From: Chloroflexota bacterium
Lineage (GTDB): Bacteria; Chloroflexota; Anaerolineae; Anaerolineales; UBA11858
NCBI GenBank assembly: GCA_018648225.1
Contig: JABGRQ010000099.1
Location: forward strand, 1 to 42,812
DNA length: 42,812 nucleotides
Direction: 5' to 3'
Position numbers and translations under genes: made by a program. The notes under the pieces are model-generated. The model had not been told where the DNA came from and did not search any database. It worked only from the letters and a program-made list of their open reading frames with translations. How positions within the stretch are numbered: the first letter of the stretch is position 1; each line of letters opens with the position of its first letter. Positions 7,446-15,545 of this stretch are shown piece after piece.

Positions 7446-8405
7446 ATGGTAACAGAACATGAACGTAACCCCGGCGTAAAGCTGGATTTAGACTGGATCA
7501 CTGGGACACAGGTCAATCGCAGCGCGGTAGAGCGGCGTACAGCCACGCTGCCCACGCGCCGCTCGGTGAAGAAAACCTGGCAGGCGGCCTGGTTATTGCG
7601 CGCAGTCACCTGTATCGACTTGACCACCCTGGCCGGTGATGATTCCCCGGGGCGTGTGCGCCGCCTGTGTGCCAAAGCGCGTCAACCCTTGCGCCCTGAT
7701 TTGATCAAAGCGTTAGGCGTCGAAGATATGAATATCACCACCGGGGCTGTGTGTGTGTACCCGGCGATGGTGCCTTATGCTGTCGAGGCCTTGGACGGCA
7801 CACAAATCCCGGTTGCTTCTGTGGCAACCGGATTCCCCACCGGCCTGACTCCGCTGCCGCAGCGAATCGCTGAAATCGAGCAGGCGGTGGTCGATGGCGC
7901 GCATGAGATTGATATTGTCATCACCCGTCATCATGTGCTGACCGGAAATTGGGCCGCGCTCTATGATGAGATTCAACAGTTCCGCGCCGCGTGCGGTGAA
8001 GCGCATATAAAAGCCATTTTGGGGGTTGGCGATCTGGCCACCTTGCAGCAAGTCTATCGCGCCAGCATGGTCGCCATGATGGCAGGCGCCGATTTTATCA
8101 AAACATCCACGGGCAAAGAAGGCGTCAACGCCACGCTCGAAAACAGCCTGGTGATGGTTCGCGCGGCACGTGATTATCTGGAGCGCACCGGCTACAAGAT
8201 CGGTTTTAAGCCCGCTGGAGGCATCCAAACCGCCAAGCAGGCGCTGGCCTGGCAATTTCTGATGAAAGAAGAACTCGGCAACGATTGGCTCAAACCAGAC
8301 CTGTTCCGCTTTGGCGCCAGCAGTCTGCTGACGGATCTTGAACGCCAACTTTCGCATTATGTCACCGGACGCTACGCCGCCCGCCACCACATGCCGATGG
8401 GCTAG
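7446..8405 (+). CDS. deoC: Deoxyribose-phosphate aldolase
   Basis: Class I aldolase that splits 2-deoxyribose-5-phosphate into acetaldehyde and glyceraldehyde-3-phosphate in the cytoplasm, the final step of deoxynucleoside breakdown. The 319-residue protein is a TIM barrel with an N-terminal extension of about 50 residues, longer than the E. coli enzyme. Key residues by eye: Schiff-base lysine K219 in FIKTSTGK, K255 in GFKPAGGI, and D156 in EIDIVI. The ATG at 7446 has an AAGGA site upstream. The next gene, 17 bases after the stop, is an aldehyde dehydrogenase that could oxidise the acetaldehyde; the pair is probably one operon. Assignment is secure. Confidence 0.96.
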   Translation: MVTEHERNPGVKLDLDWITGTQVNRSAVERRTATLPTRRSVKKTWQAAWLLRAVTCIDLTTLAGDDSPGRVRRLCAKARQPLRPDLIKALGVEDMNITTGAVCVYPAMVPYAVEALDGTQIPVASVATGFPTGLTPLPQRIAEIEQAVVDGAHEIDIVITRHHVLTGNWAALYDEIQQFRAACGEAHIKAILGVGDLATLQQVYRASMVAMMAGADFIKTSTGKEGVNATLENSLVMVRAARDYLERTGYKIGFKPAGGIQTAKQALAWQFLMKEELGNDWLKPDLFRFGASSLLTDLERQLSHYVTGRYAARHHMPMG

Positions 8406-8422
8406 GATAGGAGTACGCATTT

Positions 8423-10852
8423 ATGGAACTCAAAGAGGTATTTGAAACAATGGCTTATGGTCCTGCTCCCGAATCGCCAGCCGCGGTCAACCAATGGTTG
8501 GATGACCATGAGCGGAAATTTGGTCTATTCATCAACAATCAATGGCTGACCTCCGAAGGGGCTGATTATTACCCCAGCTACAATCCGGCAACCGGCGAAA
8601 AACTGGCCGATACCATGCAAGCTGGTCAATCTGAGGTCGATGCCGCCGTCGCCGCGGCGCGCAAAGCCTACACAACCTGGAGTCAGACTCCGGGGGTAGC
8701 GCGCGCCCGCTATATGTATGCCATCGCCCGCAATATTCAAAAACACCATCGCTTGCTGGCGGTACTCGAAAGTATGGATAATGGCAAACCGATTCGTGAA
8801 TCACGCGATATTGATGTGCCCCTGTTGGCGCGCCACTTTTACTACCATGCAGGCTGGGCGCAGCTTATGGAGAAAGAACTGCGCGACTACCAATCGGTAG
8901 GTGTCATCGGCCAAATTATCCCCTGGAATTTCCCGTTGCTCATGCTAGCCTGGAAGATTGCCCCGGCGATTGCGCTGGGCAACACCGTAGTGCTCAAACC
9001 AGCTTCGTACACCCGGCTTTCGGCGCTGCTATTTGCCGAAATCGTCGCCGAATCGGGCCTGCCGCCCGGTGTCGTCAATGTGGTCACAGGCAGTAGCAAG
9101 GCGGGCAGTATGCTCGTCGAACATCCCGATGTCGATAAAATTGCCTTCACCGGTTCAACTGATGTTGGCCGCATCCTGCGCCGCCAGACGGCAGGCACGG
9201 GCAAGAAAATATCACTGGAACTGGGCGGCAAGTCGCCGTTCCTGGTCTTTGATGATGCCGATCTGGATGGAGCTATCGAAGGCGTGGTCGATGCCATCTG
9301 GTTCAATCAGGGGCAGGTTTGCTGTGCCGGTTCACGCCTGTTGGTGCAAGAGAATATCGCCGAAGACTTCCTTACCCGTTTGAAAGCGCGCATGAATAAA
9401 TTGCGTGTTGGCGATCCGCTGGATAAAGCCATTGATATGGGCGCGATTGTGCATCAATCGCAGTGGGATACAGTCGACGAGTGGGTGAAGGTTGGTGCCG
9501 CTGAAGGGGGCGACGTGTACCACGCCCAGGTGGATCTGCCCGAACAGGGCTGTTTCTACCCCCCCACATTGATCACCGGCCTCGACCCCGCGGCGGAGAT
9601 TATGCAAGAAGAGATCTTTGGCCCGGTGCTGGTCTCAACGACTTTCCGCTCACCATCCGAAGCCATCGCCTTGGCGAACAACACCCGCTATGGTCTGGCG
9701 GCCAGCGTCTGGAGCGATAATATCAATCTGGCGCTGGATGTTGCCAGCAAGATCAAAGCTGGCTCGGTTTGGGTCAATTCGACCAATCTATTCGATGCCG
9801 CTTCGGGGTTTGGCGGCTACCGTGAGAGCGGTTTTGGCCGCGAAGGTGGCGAAGAAGGTCTGTACGAGTATCTACGCCCGGCCTGGCAAGCGCGTCCACA
9901 GCCCGCGGAAGAATTTGATGTTGAAACTGAGTGGGGCGGCACAACCCCTGCCCACCCCTTGATCCCCACAGGGAAAACCAGCAAAGCCACCCCCGGCATC
10001 GACCGTACCCCCAAGATGTATATCGGCGGGGCGCAAAAACGTCCCGATGGAGCCTATACCCGCGCGGTATTTGATCCGAAAGGCAAACTCATTGGGCAAG
10101 TTGGCGACGGCAATCGCAAAGACATCCGCAACGCCGTTGAAGCCGCTCACGCCGCCCATAGCGCCAAACCCGGCTGGGCGATGCGCCACGGGCACAACCG
10201 CGCGCAAATCCTGTACTTCATTGCCGAAAACCTGCACGCCCGCGCCGATGAATTTGCTGCTCGCCTGCGCGCAACGACCGGGCAAAGCGAAAAAGCAGCC
10301 CGCGCTGAAGTCGAAAAATCGATGGATCGTCTGTTTACCTACGCTGCTTGGGCCGACAAATATGGCGGCAGTGTGCAGGAAACCACGCTGCGTGGCATCA
10401 CGGTGGGGGTCAATGGTCCGGTTGGTGTCATCGGTATCGCCTGCCCGGACGAATACCCGCTTTTAGGTTTCATCTCGTTGATGGCTCCGGCGATTGCCCG
10501 CGGCAACACTGTGGTCATGATCCCCAGCCAAAAATACCCCCTGAGCGCTGTAGACTTCTATCAGGTACTGGATACCTCTGATGTACCTGGCGGCGTGGTC
10601 AATATCGTCACCGGCGATTGCAATCATCTGACGAAAACCTTGATGGCGCATGAAGATGTGGACGCGTTGTGGTATTTTGGCACTGCCGCGGGCAGCTACC
10701 ATGTGGAGCATGAATCCGCAACCAATATGAAACGCACCTGGACGAACTACGGCCAGCCGCGCGATTGGCTGAACGATGAACAGAGTGCGGGGCACGACTT
10801 CTTACACCACGCCACTCAGGTCAAAAATATCTGGGTGCCAACGGGGATGTAG
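8423..10852 (+). CDS. Two-domain aldehyde dehydrogenase, ALDH16 type
   Basis: NAD(P)-dependent oxidation of an aldehyde to an acid. The 809-residue protein has a complete N-terminal ALDH domain (about residues 30-500) with the general base E266 in LELGGKSP and the nucleophile C300 in FNQGQVCCAGSR. A second ALDH-like domain (about 530-809) keeps the Rossmann part (GPVGVIGIACPDEYP, APAIARGNTVV) but lacks the cysteine motif and most of the C-terminal catalytic half. This arrangement matches the ALDH16 family, in which the second domain is non-catalytic; bacterial members are active through the first. A GGAG site (8410-8413) precedes the ATG. Being 17 bases after deoC, its likely substrate is acetaldehyde from deoxyribose-phosphate; that is an inference from context. 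A GC-rich terminator follows. Confidence 0.92.
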   Translation: MELKEVFETMAYGPAPESPAAVNQWLDDHERKFGLFINNQWLTSEGADYYPSYNPATGEKLADTMQAGQSEVDAAVAAARKAYTTWSQTPGVARARYMYAIARNIQKHHRLLAVLESMDNGKPIRESRDIDVPLLARHFYYHAGWAQLMEKELRDYQSVGVIGQIIPWNFPLLMLAWKIAPAIALGNTVVLKPASYTRLSALLFAEIVAESGLPPGVVNVVTGSSKAGSMLVEHPDVDKIAFTGSTDVGRILRRQTAGTGKKISLELGGKSPFLVFDDADLDGAIEGVVDAIWFNQGQVCCAGSRLLVQENIAEDFLTRLKARMNKLRVGDPLDKAIDMGAIVHQSQWDTVDEWVKVGAAEGGDVYHAQVDLPEQGCFYPPTLITGLDPAAEIMQEEIFGPVLVSTTFRSPSEAIALANNTRYGLAASVWSDNINLALDVASKIKAGSVWVNSTNLFDAASGFGGYRESGFGREGGEEGLYEYLRPAWQARPQPAEEFDVETEWGGTTPAHPLIPTGKTSKATPGIDRTPKMYIGGAQKRPDGAYTRAVFDPKGKLIGQVGDGNRKDIRNAVEAAHAAHSAKPGWAMRHGHNRAQILYFIAENLHARADEFAARLRATTGQSEKAARAEVEKSMDRLFTYAAWADKYGGSVQETTLRGITVGVNGPVGVIGIACPDEYPLLGFISLMAPAIARGNTVVMIPSQKYPLSAVDFYQVLDTSDVPGGVVNIVTGDCNHLTKTLMAHEDVDALWYFGTAAGSYHVEHESATNMKRTWTNYGQPRDWLNDEQSAGHDFLHHATQVKNIWVPTGM

Positions 10853-10873
10853 AATTCCGTAACAGATTAAAAG

Positions 10874-10898
10874 TCCCCCGGTGTTGGTTGCCGGGGGA
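10874..10898 (+). terminator. Intrinsic-type terminator after the ALDH16 gene
   Basis: Stem TCCCCCGG (10874-10881) with CCGGGGGA (10891-10898) and a nine-base loop, preceded by AAAAG and followed by TTCTC. It sits 22 bases after the aldehyde dehydrogenase stop. The T tract is weak. Confidence 0.7.
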
Positions 10899-10960
10899 TT
10901 CTCGAATACGATTTGGTAGGTGGTTAAATATCAGAAGCTCATTTCAGCCAAGAAATTGTA

Positions 10961-11164
10961 ATGCCCTTTATTGAACAAGTTAATCACCATGCTACGGAAT
11001 TAGAAAAGCGCACCGAAGAACTACACCGCATGGTCAACCTGATGGCCGGAAGTGAAGTGCGTATGGCCGAGTTGAAGAAAGCCATTAAGTGCTTGCGAGT
11101 ACAGTTATCGGATGCTGGAATGACCTCGGTGGCCAACGATCCGCTGCTTGAAGAGCTGCGCTAG
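10961..11164 (+). CDS. Small coiled-coil protein resembling a sensor-kinase linker
   Basis: A 67-residue, highly charged, almost wholly helical protein with heptad-like spacing and no signal peptide or membrane segment. The segment EELHRMVNLMAGSEVRMAEL resembles the linker helix found between PAS and kinase domains of many Chloroflexota and cyanobacterial sensor proteins (a VN-MAG-EVRM-ELK pattern). It carries one cysteine. No partner gene is nearby and no strong ribosome site precedes the ATG; an in-frame stop lies at 10925-10927. It could be a free-standing small signalling helix or a leftover of a larger sensor gene. It ends one base before the convergent beta-helix gene's stop. No function is assigned. 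Confidence 0.55.
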   Translation: MPFIEQVNHHATELEKRTEELHRMVNLMAGSEVRMAELKKAIKCLRVQLSDAGMTSVANDPLLEELR

Positions 11165-11165
11165 T

Positions 11166-12293
11166 TCAATCACACGGCTGACCCTCGCCGCACTCCCAGG
11201 CCTCACACCAGGTTTCGCCTTCTGCATTCCCATCAAATTGATTGTCTTTCAATTGGATGATGCTTTTATCTTCAATAGGGCACTGTCCCCAATTCCAGAT
11301 TGAAATCCCGACAATATTACTGCGAAGCACATTTTCCTCAACCACATAGCCAAATGAATCGTTGGGGTATTGCACATCCTCATCGCTGAGCACAATCCCG
11401 GGCCCATGATTATTGGCAATCTGATTGCCGCGCAGAGTGATAGTATGCCCGCCATCCACCCAGATGCCGCCATCCCAGTAGTCGCCATTGGCATCGAGTT
11501 CGTTATCCTCAATGCGATTGTTTTCGACCAGGATGTCAACGCTGTCTTCTACCAGAATCCCGCCGCCGACGGTATCATGCACGTAATTCTCGCGAATGAT
11601 GACGCGGGTATTGCCATAGGTGTTAATCCCCGTTCCCAGGGTGAACTCCTCCCAGCGTTCCTGGTTGGGTCCGTTATTAGCCGATTCATTGCCTTCAATG
11701 AGAATATTTTGCGCACCCAGCACATTCACACCAAAACCCTCGCCATCATGATCGGGGTCTGTGGATGCACGCCCGTTGGCGAAGAATTTATTATCTCTGA
11801 TTGTGATGTCGGAACCCAACAGCACCAGCAGCCCCTCATCGGTATAGTTTCGGAATTCCAGACCTTCGATGATGATATTTTCACTTTCTACCAGGGCGAT
11901 GCCCATTGTGCGTTTCGATTCGCCCTCTAGCACAGGGCGGCTGACTCCCTCGGTGTGGGCGCGAATGATAATTGGTTTGGTGCTGTCTCCGAAATCCCCC
12001 AGTATGACAGATTCGCGATACTCCCCTGGTAGAATCTCCAAGATTTGCCCCGGTCGTAGATTGCACATCGCCACGGCCAGCGTCCCCAAGGGGGAATCAA
12101 TTGTCCCGGGGTTGGCGTCAACACCTTCGGGCGAGACAAAGATCACCTCACCGGGCAACGGCTGCGCCTCCTCACCGAGACATTCCACCCCGTTTTTAAA
12201 ATGAATCCCCACCAGTCCGCCATCCCCGTTACAGGCTGGCGTGAAGACCATCACCAAAAGAAGCATGAATTGTGTGAAAAGTTTTGCTTTCAC
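11166..12293 (-). CDS. Parallel beta-helix lipoprotein (PbH1 repeats)
   Basis: Predicted exported lipoprotein of 375 residues. A basic start and hydrophobic segment end in the lipobox-like FTPAC, with a Gly/Asp-rich stretch after the cysteine. The body contains a segment with ILPGEYRESV and many short repeats of the form NI-I-GN/NRIEDN (about residues 110-340), typical of right-handed parallel beta-helix proteins of the pectate-lyase-like/NosD-like superfamily. Six cysteines cluster in the last 45 residues, which suggests disulfides. I prefer the GTG start at 12293, because a perfect AGGAGG lies six bases upstream; an ATG at 12320 in the same frame has no ribosome site. Members act on or bind polysaccharides, but no catalytic residues could be picked out, so substrate and activity are unknown. 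It is divergent from the Crp/Fnr gene. Confidence 0.85.
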   Translation of the reverse strand: MKAKLFTQFMLLLVMVFTPACNGDGGLVGIHFKNGVECLGEEAQPLPGEVIFVSPEGVDANPGTIDSPLGTLAVAMCNLRPGQILEILPGEYRESVILGDFGDSTKPIIIRAHTEGVSRPVLEGESKRTMGIALVESENIIIEGLEFRNYTDEGLLVLLGSDITIRDNKFFANGRASTDPDHDGEGFGVNVLGAQNILIEGNESANNGPNQERWEEFTLGTGINTYGNTRVIIRENYVHDTVGGGILVEDSVDILVENNRIEDNELDANGDYWDGGIWVDGGHTITLRGNQIANNHGPGIVLSDEDVQYPNDSFGYVVEENVLRSNIVGISIWNWGQCPIEDKSIIQLKDNQFDGNAEGETWCEAWECGEGQPCD

Positions 12294-12357
12294 CGCGCAC
12301 CTCCTGATTGTCAACTTCATCTATGATCATACCTGATTTTTCGATTAGAATAAAGCC

Positions 12358-13104
12358 ATGCAACTCACTGTAACCGAGAGAAACTACGCCCGCAGCGCTG
12401 CAATTTTCAACGGACTTTCTGAAGCAGAATTTGATCGGGTACTGAATGCGGCAAGCTGTAAGCCATTGAATGCAGACGCGTTTTTTTTCATGGAAGAAGA
12501 CCCTGCCGAAGCAGCGTTCGTGTTGATTGAAGGCAAAGTAAAACTGGCACAGGTTACTGTGCATGGGCAGCAGGTGATATTGGGGTATCTGATCCCAGGC
12601 CGCGTGTTTGGCATAATTGCGGTACTGAAGCGCATGAGCTATCCGGTTTCGGCGCAAGCGGTGGGGAAGTGCAGGGCGTTGGTGTGGGACCGCAAAACAT
12701 TGAATCAATTGATGGAAGATTCACCGCGCATCGCGTTAAATGCGATGCGGATCATGGCGGGGCAAATTCGCGAGTTTCAGAACCGTGTGCGCGAATTATC
12801 TACGCAACAAGTAGAGCAGCGTATTGCGCGAGCCGTTTTACGGCTGGCGCGTCAATCGGGGCGAAAAATAGATGCGGGCGTAGTGATCGATTTGCCGCTC
12901 TCCCGGCAAGATTTGGCTGAAATGACGGGCACAACCATGTACACAGTCAGCCGGGTACTGAAAGAATGGTCATTACGAGGAATTGTGGATAGCAAGCGTC
13001 AGCAAGTGACAATTCTGGCTCCGCATGGATTGGTAGTTATCGCAGAAGATATTCCTTCTGTTGAGGGGCCAGGCAAAGTGGATGATGATATTTGTGATCT
13101 CTAG
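12358..13104 (+). CDS. Crp/Fnr-family transcriptional regulator
   Basis: DNA-binding regulator of 248 residues with an N-terminal cyclic-nucleotide-binding-type beta barrel (about 14-130), a dimerisation helix (about 120-150) and a C-terminal winged helix (about 165-225). The recognition helix region reads TGTTMYTVSRVLKEW; by eye Y195 takes the place of the DNA-contacting Glu of FNR, while S198 and R199 are kept. There is no N-terminal cysteine cluster, so it is not an FNR-type oxygen sensor; it might sense NO through heme like DNR, but no ligand can be read from sequence. Directly downstream is nirS with a 14-base palindrome in its promoter, a likely target. No ribosome site precedes the ATG, and a TAGAAT box at 12346-12351 leaves room only for a leaderless mRNA. 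A palindrome TATGATCATA (12322-12331) lies just upstream. Confidence 0.92.
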   Translation: MQLTVTERNYARSAAIFNGLSEAEFDRVLNAASCKPLNADAFFFMEEDPAEAAFVLIEGKVKLAQVTVHGQQVILGYLIPGRVFGIIAVLKRMSYPVSAQAVGKCRALVWDRKTLNQLMEDSPRIALNAMRIMAGQIREFQNRVRELSTQQVEQRIARAVLRLARQSGRKIDAGVVIDLPLSRQDLAEMTGTTMYTVSRVLKEWSLRGIVDSKRQQVTILAPHGLVVIAEDIPSVEGPGKVDDDICDL

Positions 13105-13143
13105 GGGTGTAATGCTGCTAATCGGCCTGATTTGATCCGAATA

Positions 13144-13157
13144 TTGCGCTAGCGCAA
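13144..13157. promoter_or_regulatory. Crp/Fnr-type operator upstream of nirS
   Basis: TTGCGCTAGCGCAA is a perfect 14-base palindrome with the geometry of an FNR/DNR box (five-base half sites, four-base spacer) but the half site TTGCG instead of TTGAT. Its centre, 13150.5, is about 41.5 bases before the transcription start expected from the -10 box at 13180-13185. That is the class II activator position. The regulator encoded just upstream is the natural candidate to bind it. Confidence 0.7.
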
Positions 13158-13179
13158 AGACAAAGTAACCTGGCTTCAG

Positions 13180-13185
13180 TAGAAT
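13180..13185 (+). promoter_or_regulatory. -10 box of the nirS promoter
   Basis: TAGAAT at 13180-13185 predicts a start near 13192 and a leader of about 37 bases before the GTG start. No recognisable -35 box is present, as expected for an activator-dependent promoter whose -35 region is covered by the palindrome at 13144-13157. Confidence 0.55.
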
Positions 13186-13228
13186 GATAGAAGCTTTTAA
13201 AATACAAACTCTACTGGAGGTTTTTGCC

Positions 13229-15238
13229 GTGAAAAAATATCTTTTTATTTTAATTTTCATATTTAGTTTAGGTGTTTTTGTCAGCGCATGTAGCTCGTCT
13301 TCGGGTGAACTTGACCCGGAAGAAGTTGTCATTGCCTTTCAGAGCGGTGGGTGCATCGCGTGCCACGTGATCCCGGGTATTCCGAATGCGAAGGGGGCGA
13401 TTGGCCCAGACCTTTCTCACGCAGGTGTTGTGGCTGCCGAACGCATCCTGGCCGCGGATTATACCGGCACCGCTGAGACCACTGAAGATTTCTTGCGTGA
13501 AGCTGTCTTGGAGCCAGATGCCTACATCCCGACAGATTGTCCGGCTGGCCCTTGCCAACCCGGGCAGATGCCGGCAACATTCGATGATTTGTTGTCGAAA
13601 AAACAGATCAATCTCATTGTTCAGTATCTGGCGAGTCTTCCAGAAGGTGTGTCGGTGATGGGCGATGTGGGCGATGTAGGCATTGCTATGGTGGTGCCGA
13701 CCCTGTCTGAAGACGAGTTTGATCATGCCACGCAAATATTCTTTGAGCGTTGTGCGGGTTGCCACGGTGTGCTGCGTAATGGCGCTACAGGCCCGGCATT
13801 GACGCCCGATAAAACTTTGCCGCAAGGCACAACTGCGCTGGCTTCGATCATATTCAACGGTACGCCGCGCGGTATGCCCGACTGGGGAAAACAAGGCACA
13901 CTAACGGAAGAAGAAACTGATTTGATGGCAAGATTTATCCAGAACGAGCCGCCGCAGCCGCCCGAAATGTCTTTGGAGCAAATGCTGGCGACCTGGAAAG
14001 TGTTCGTGGAGCCAGAAGATCGTCCAACTTCGCCGCAGCACAATCGCAATTGGGAGAACTTCTTCGCTGTGACCTTGCGTGACGCGGGGCAGGTGGCGAT
14101 TATTGATGGTGATACCTATGAAGTTGTAAACTACGTTAATACCGGTTATGCCGTTCATATCTCGCGTATGTCGGCGACAGGGCGGTATGTATTTACCATC
14201 GGACGTGATGGCAAACTGGCTCTGATCGATCTGTGGATGGAAGTCCCCGACAAAGTTGCCGAAGTGCAAACCTGCTATGATGCCCGCTCCGTTGAAACCA
14301 GTAAATATAATGGCGAAGAGGGTGATTTCACCGATAAATATGCTGTAGTGGGTTGCTACTGGCCGCCGCACTTTGTTATGATGGATGGCGAGACGCTTGA
14401 ACCCTTCAAGGTAGTTAGCACCCGTAGTTACACTTATGACACTGAGGAATATCATCCTGAACCGCGAGTTGCCAGCATTGTCGCCTCGCACTTCAAACCG
14501 GAATGGATTATCAATGTTAAAGAAACCGGTCAGGTTTGGATGGTGAACTATGCTGACCCTGTTAATCCTTCGATCAAGATGATTGAAGGAGAGCGATTCT
14601 TGCATGATGGCGGCTGGGATTCGACAAAACGCTATTTCATGGTGGCGGCGAATCAGGCGAATACGATTGTAGTAATTGATGCCTTGGACGGTGATCTGGA
14701 AGCTCTTGTGGGTACTCCGGCAGTGCCGCATCCTGGGCGTGGCGCCAACTGGATTGACCCTGAATTTGGGCCAGTGTGGAGCACATCCCATCTGGGCGAA
14801 GGTTCGCTGATTGCCATTGGCACAGACCCCGAAAACAACCCTGATAGCGCCTGGCAGGTCGTACGCAATATTCCATTGCTGGGCGGGGGTGGTTTGTTTA
14901 TCAAAACACATCCCAACAGTCAATGGATATGGGTAGATCATGTCTTGAACTCGGACGAAGCCATTCAGCGCACGATCTGTGTGATTGCCAAGGCAAATCC
15001 CACCGAAACCCATAAGTGTTGGGAAGTGGCCGATTATGGGCGCGCGGTGCATTTTGAATATAATATGGATGGCACCGAAGTGTGGGTCAGCGTGTGGGGA
15101 ACGGCGGATATCCCGGGCAAGACTGGTGAGATTGTGATTTACGATGATGCTACGCTGGAAGAGGTTGCCCGTATCCCCGATCTCGTCACCCCAACGGGCA
15201 AGTTCAATGTCTATAACACGATTCATGATATTTACTAG
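13229..15238 (+). CDS. nirS: Cytochrome cd1 nitrite reductase with an extra N-terminal cytochrome c domain
   Basis: Reduces nitrite to nitric oxide in dissimilatory denitrification. The 669-residue product begins with a lipoprotein signal (lipobox VSAC, C21), so it is probably tethered outside the membrane. Domain 1 is an additional cytochrome c with CIACH (42-46) and a candidate Met ligand in GQMP (114). Domain 2 is the usual NirS heme c domain with CAGCH (175-179) and RGMPDWG (M216). From about residue 260 comes the eight-bladed heme d1 propeller, with the proximal His H310 in GYAVHISRMS and the distal pair H409 (YHPEPRVAS) and H459 (FLHDGGWD). The C terminus TPTGKFNVYNT is diagnostic of NirS. 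I chose the GTG at 13229: GGAGG lies eight bases upstream, and an ATG further up would lie before the predicted transcription start. No heme d1 synthesis genes are in this window. A strong terminator follows. Confidence 0.96.
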   Translation: MKKYLFILIFIFSLGVFVSACSSSSGELDPEEVVIAFQSGGCIACHVIPGIPNAKGAIGPDLSHAGVVAAERILAADYTGTAETTEDFLREAVLEPDAYIPTDCPAGPCQPGQMPATFDDLLSKKQINLIVQYLASLPEGVSVMGDVGDVGIAMVVPTLSEDEFDHATQIFFERCAGCHGVLRNGATGPALTPDKTLPQGTTALASIIFNGTPRGMPDWGKQGTLTEEETDLMARFIQNEPPQPPEMSLEQMLATWKVFVEPEDRPTSPQHNRNWENFFAVTLRDAGQVAIIDGDTYEVVNYVNTGYAVHISRMSATGRYVFTIGRDGKLALIDLWMEVPDKVAEVQTCYDARSVETSKYNGEEGDFTDKYAVVGCYWPPHFVMMDGETLEPFKVVSTRSYTYDTEEYHPEPRVASIVASHFKPEWIINVKETGQVWMVNYADPVNPSIKMIEGERFLHDGGWDSTKRYFMVAANQANTIVVIDALDGDLEALVGTPAVPHPGRGANWIDPEFGPVWSTSHLGEGSLIAIGTDPENNPDSAWQVVRNIPLLGGGGLFIKTHPNSQWIWVDHVLNSDEAIQRTICVIAKANPTETHKCWEVADYGRAVHFEYNMDGTEVWVSVWGTADIPGKTGEIVIYDDATLEEVARIPDLVTPTGKFNVYNTIHDIY

Positions 15239-15263
15239 AAATATTAAAGATTGCTAGAATCAA

Positions 15264-15300
15264 AAAAAATGTGCGCAGATTACGACTGCGCACATTTTTT
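15264..15300 (+). terminator. Strong hairpin terminator after nirS
   Basis: A perfect 15-base stem (15264-15278 with 15286-15300) has a GTGCGCAG core, a seven-base loop, an A tract before and a T6 tract at the end. It lies 26 bases after the nirS stop and should work in both directions. The next operon starts 15 bases later, so some read-through or a very close promoter is implied. Confidence 0.85.
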
Positions 15301-15314
15301 CTGTAGGGTATAAA

Positions 15315-15542
15315 ATGAATGATGGCATGATAAACTTGGGTATGTTCGTCGCCGATATTATGAGTACATGGCCACAAACTGTAAAGGTATTTCTTAAATA
15401 TCGTATGACCTGTGTAGGCTGCCAGCTTTCAGAATTTGATACGCTAAAAGATGTTTTATTGAATTATGGATATTCTCCGGATAAAATTCTGACAGAATTA
15501 AACGCAGCCCTTCGCGACAATACACCTTCATCGGAAAGATAA
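15315..15542 (+). CDS. DUF1858 domain redox-disulfide protein
   Basis: A 75-residue cytoplasmic protein with the DUF1858 pattern: a short helix around FVADIMSTWPQTVKVFLKY, then the paired cysteines MTCVGC (C33 and C36), then an amphipathic C-terminal helix. The family is known as a hybrid-cluster-protein-associated redox-disulfide domain and is related in layout to the N-terminal domain of the Fe-S repair protein ScdA/YtfE. An AGGG site lies seven bases upstream. It is first in a four-gene run (DUF1858, DUF59, cupin, NnrS-like) right behind nirS, so a role in nitrosative stress or Fe-S upkeep is a reasonable inference but not shown. Confidence 0.85.
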   Translation: MNDGMINLGMFVADIMSTWPQTVKVFLKYRMTCVGCQLSEFDTLKDVLLNYGYSPDKILTELNAALRDNTPSSER

Positions 15543-15545
15543 TCT

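Noticed and set aside
13127-13145. TTGAT-N4-ATATT near 13130 as an FNR box for nirS
   Set aside because: Only one half matches; the perfect palindrome 13144-13157 is at the right distance and is symmetric.
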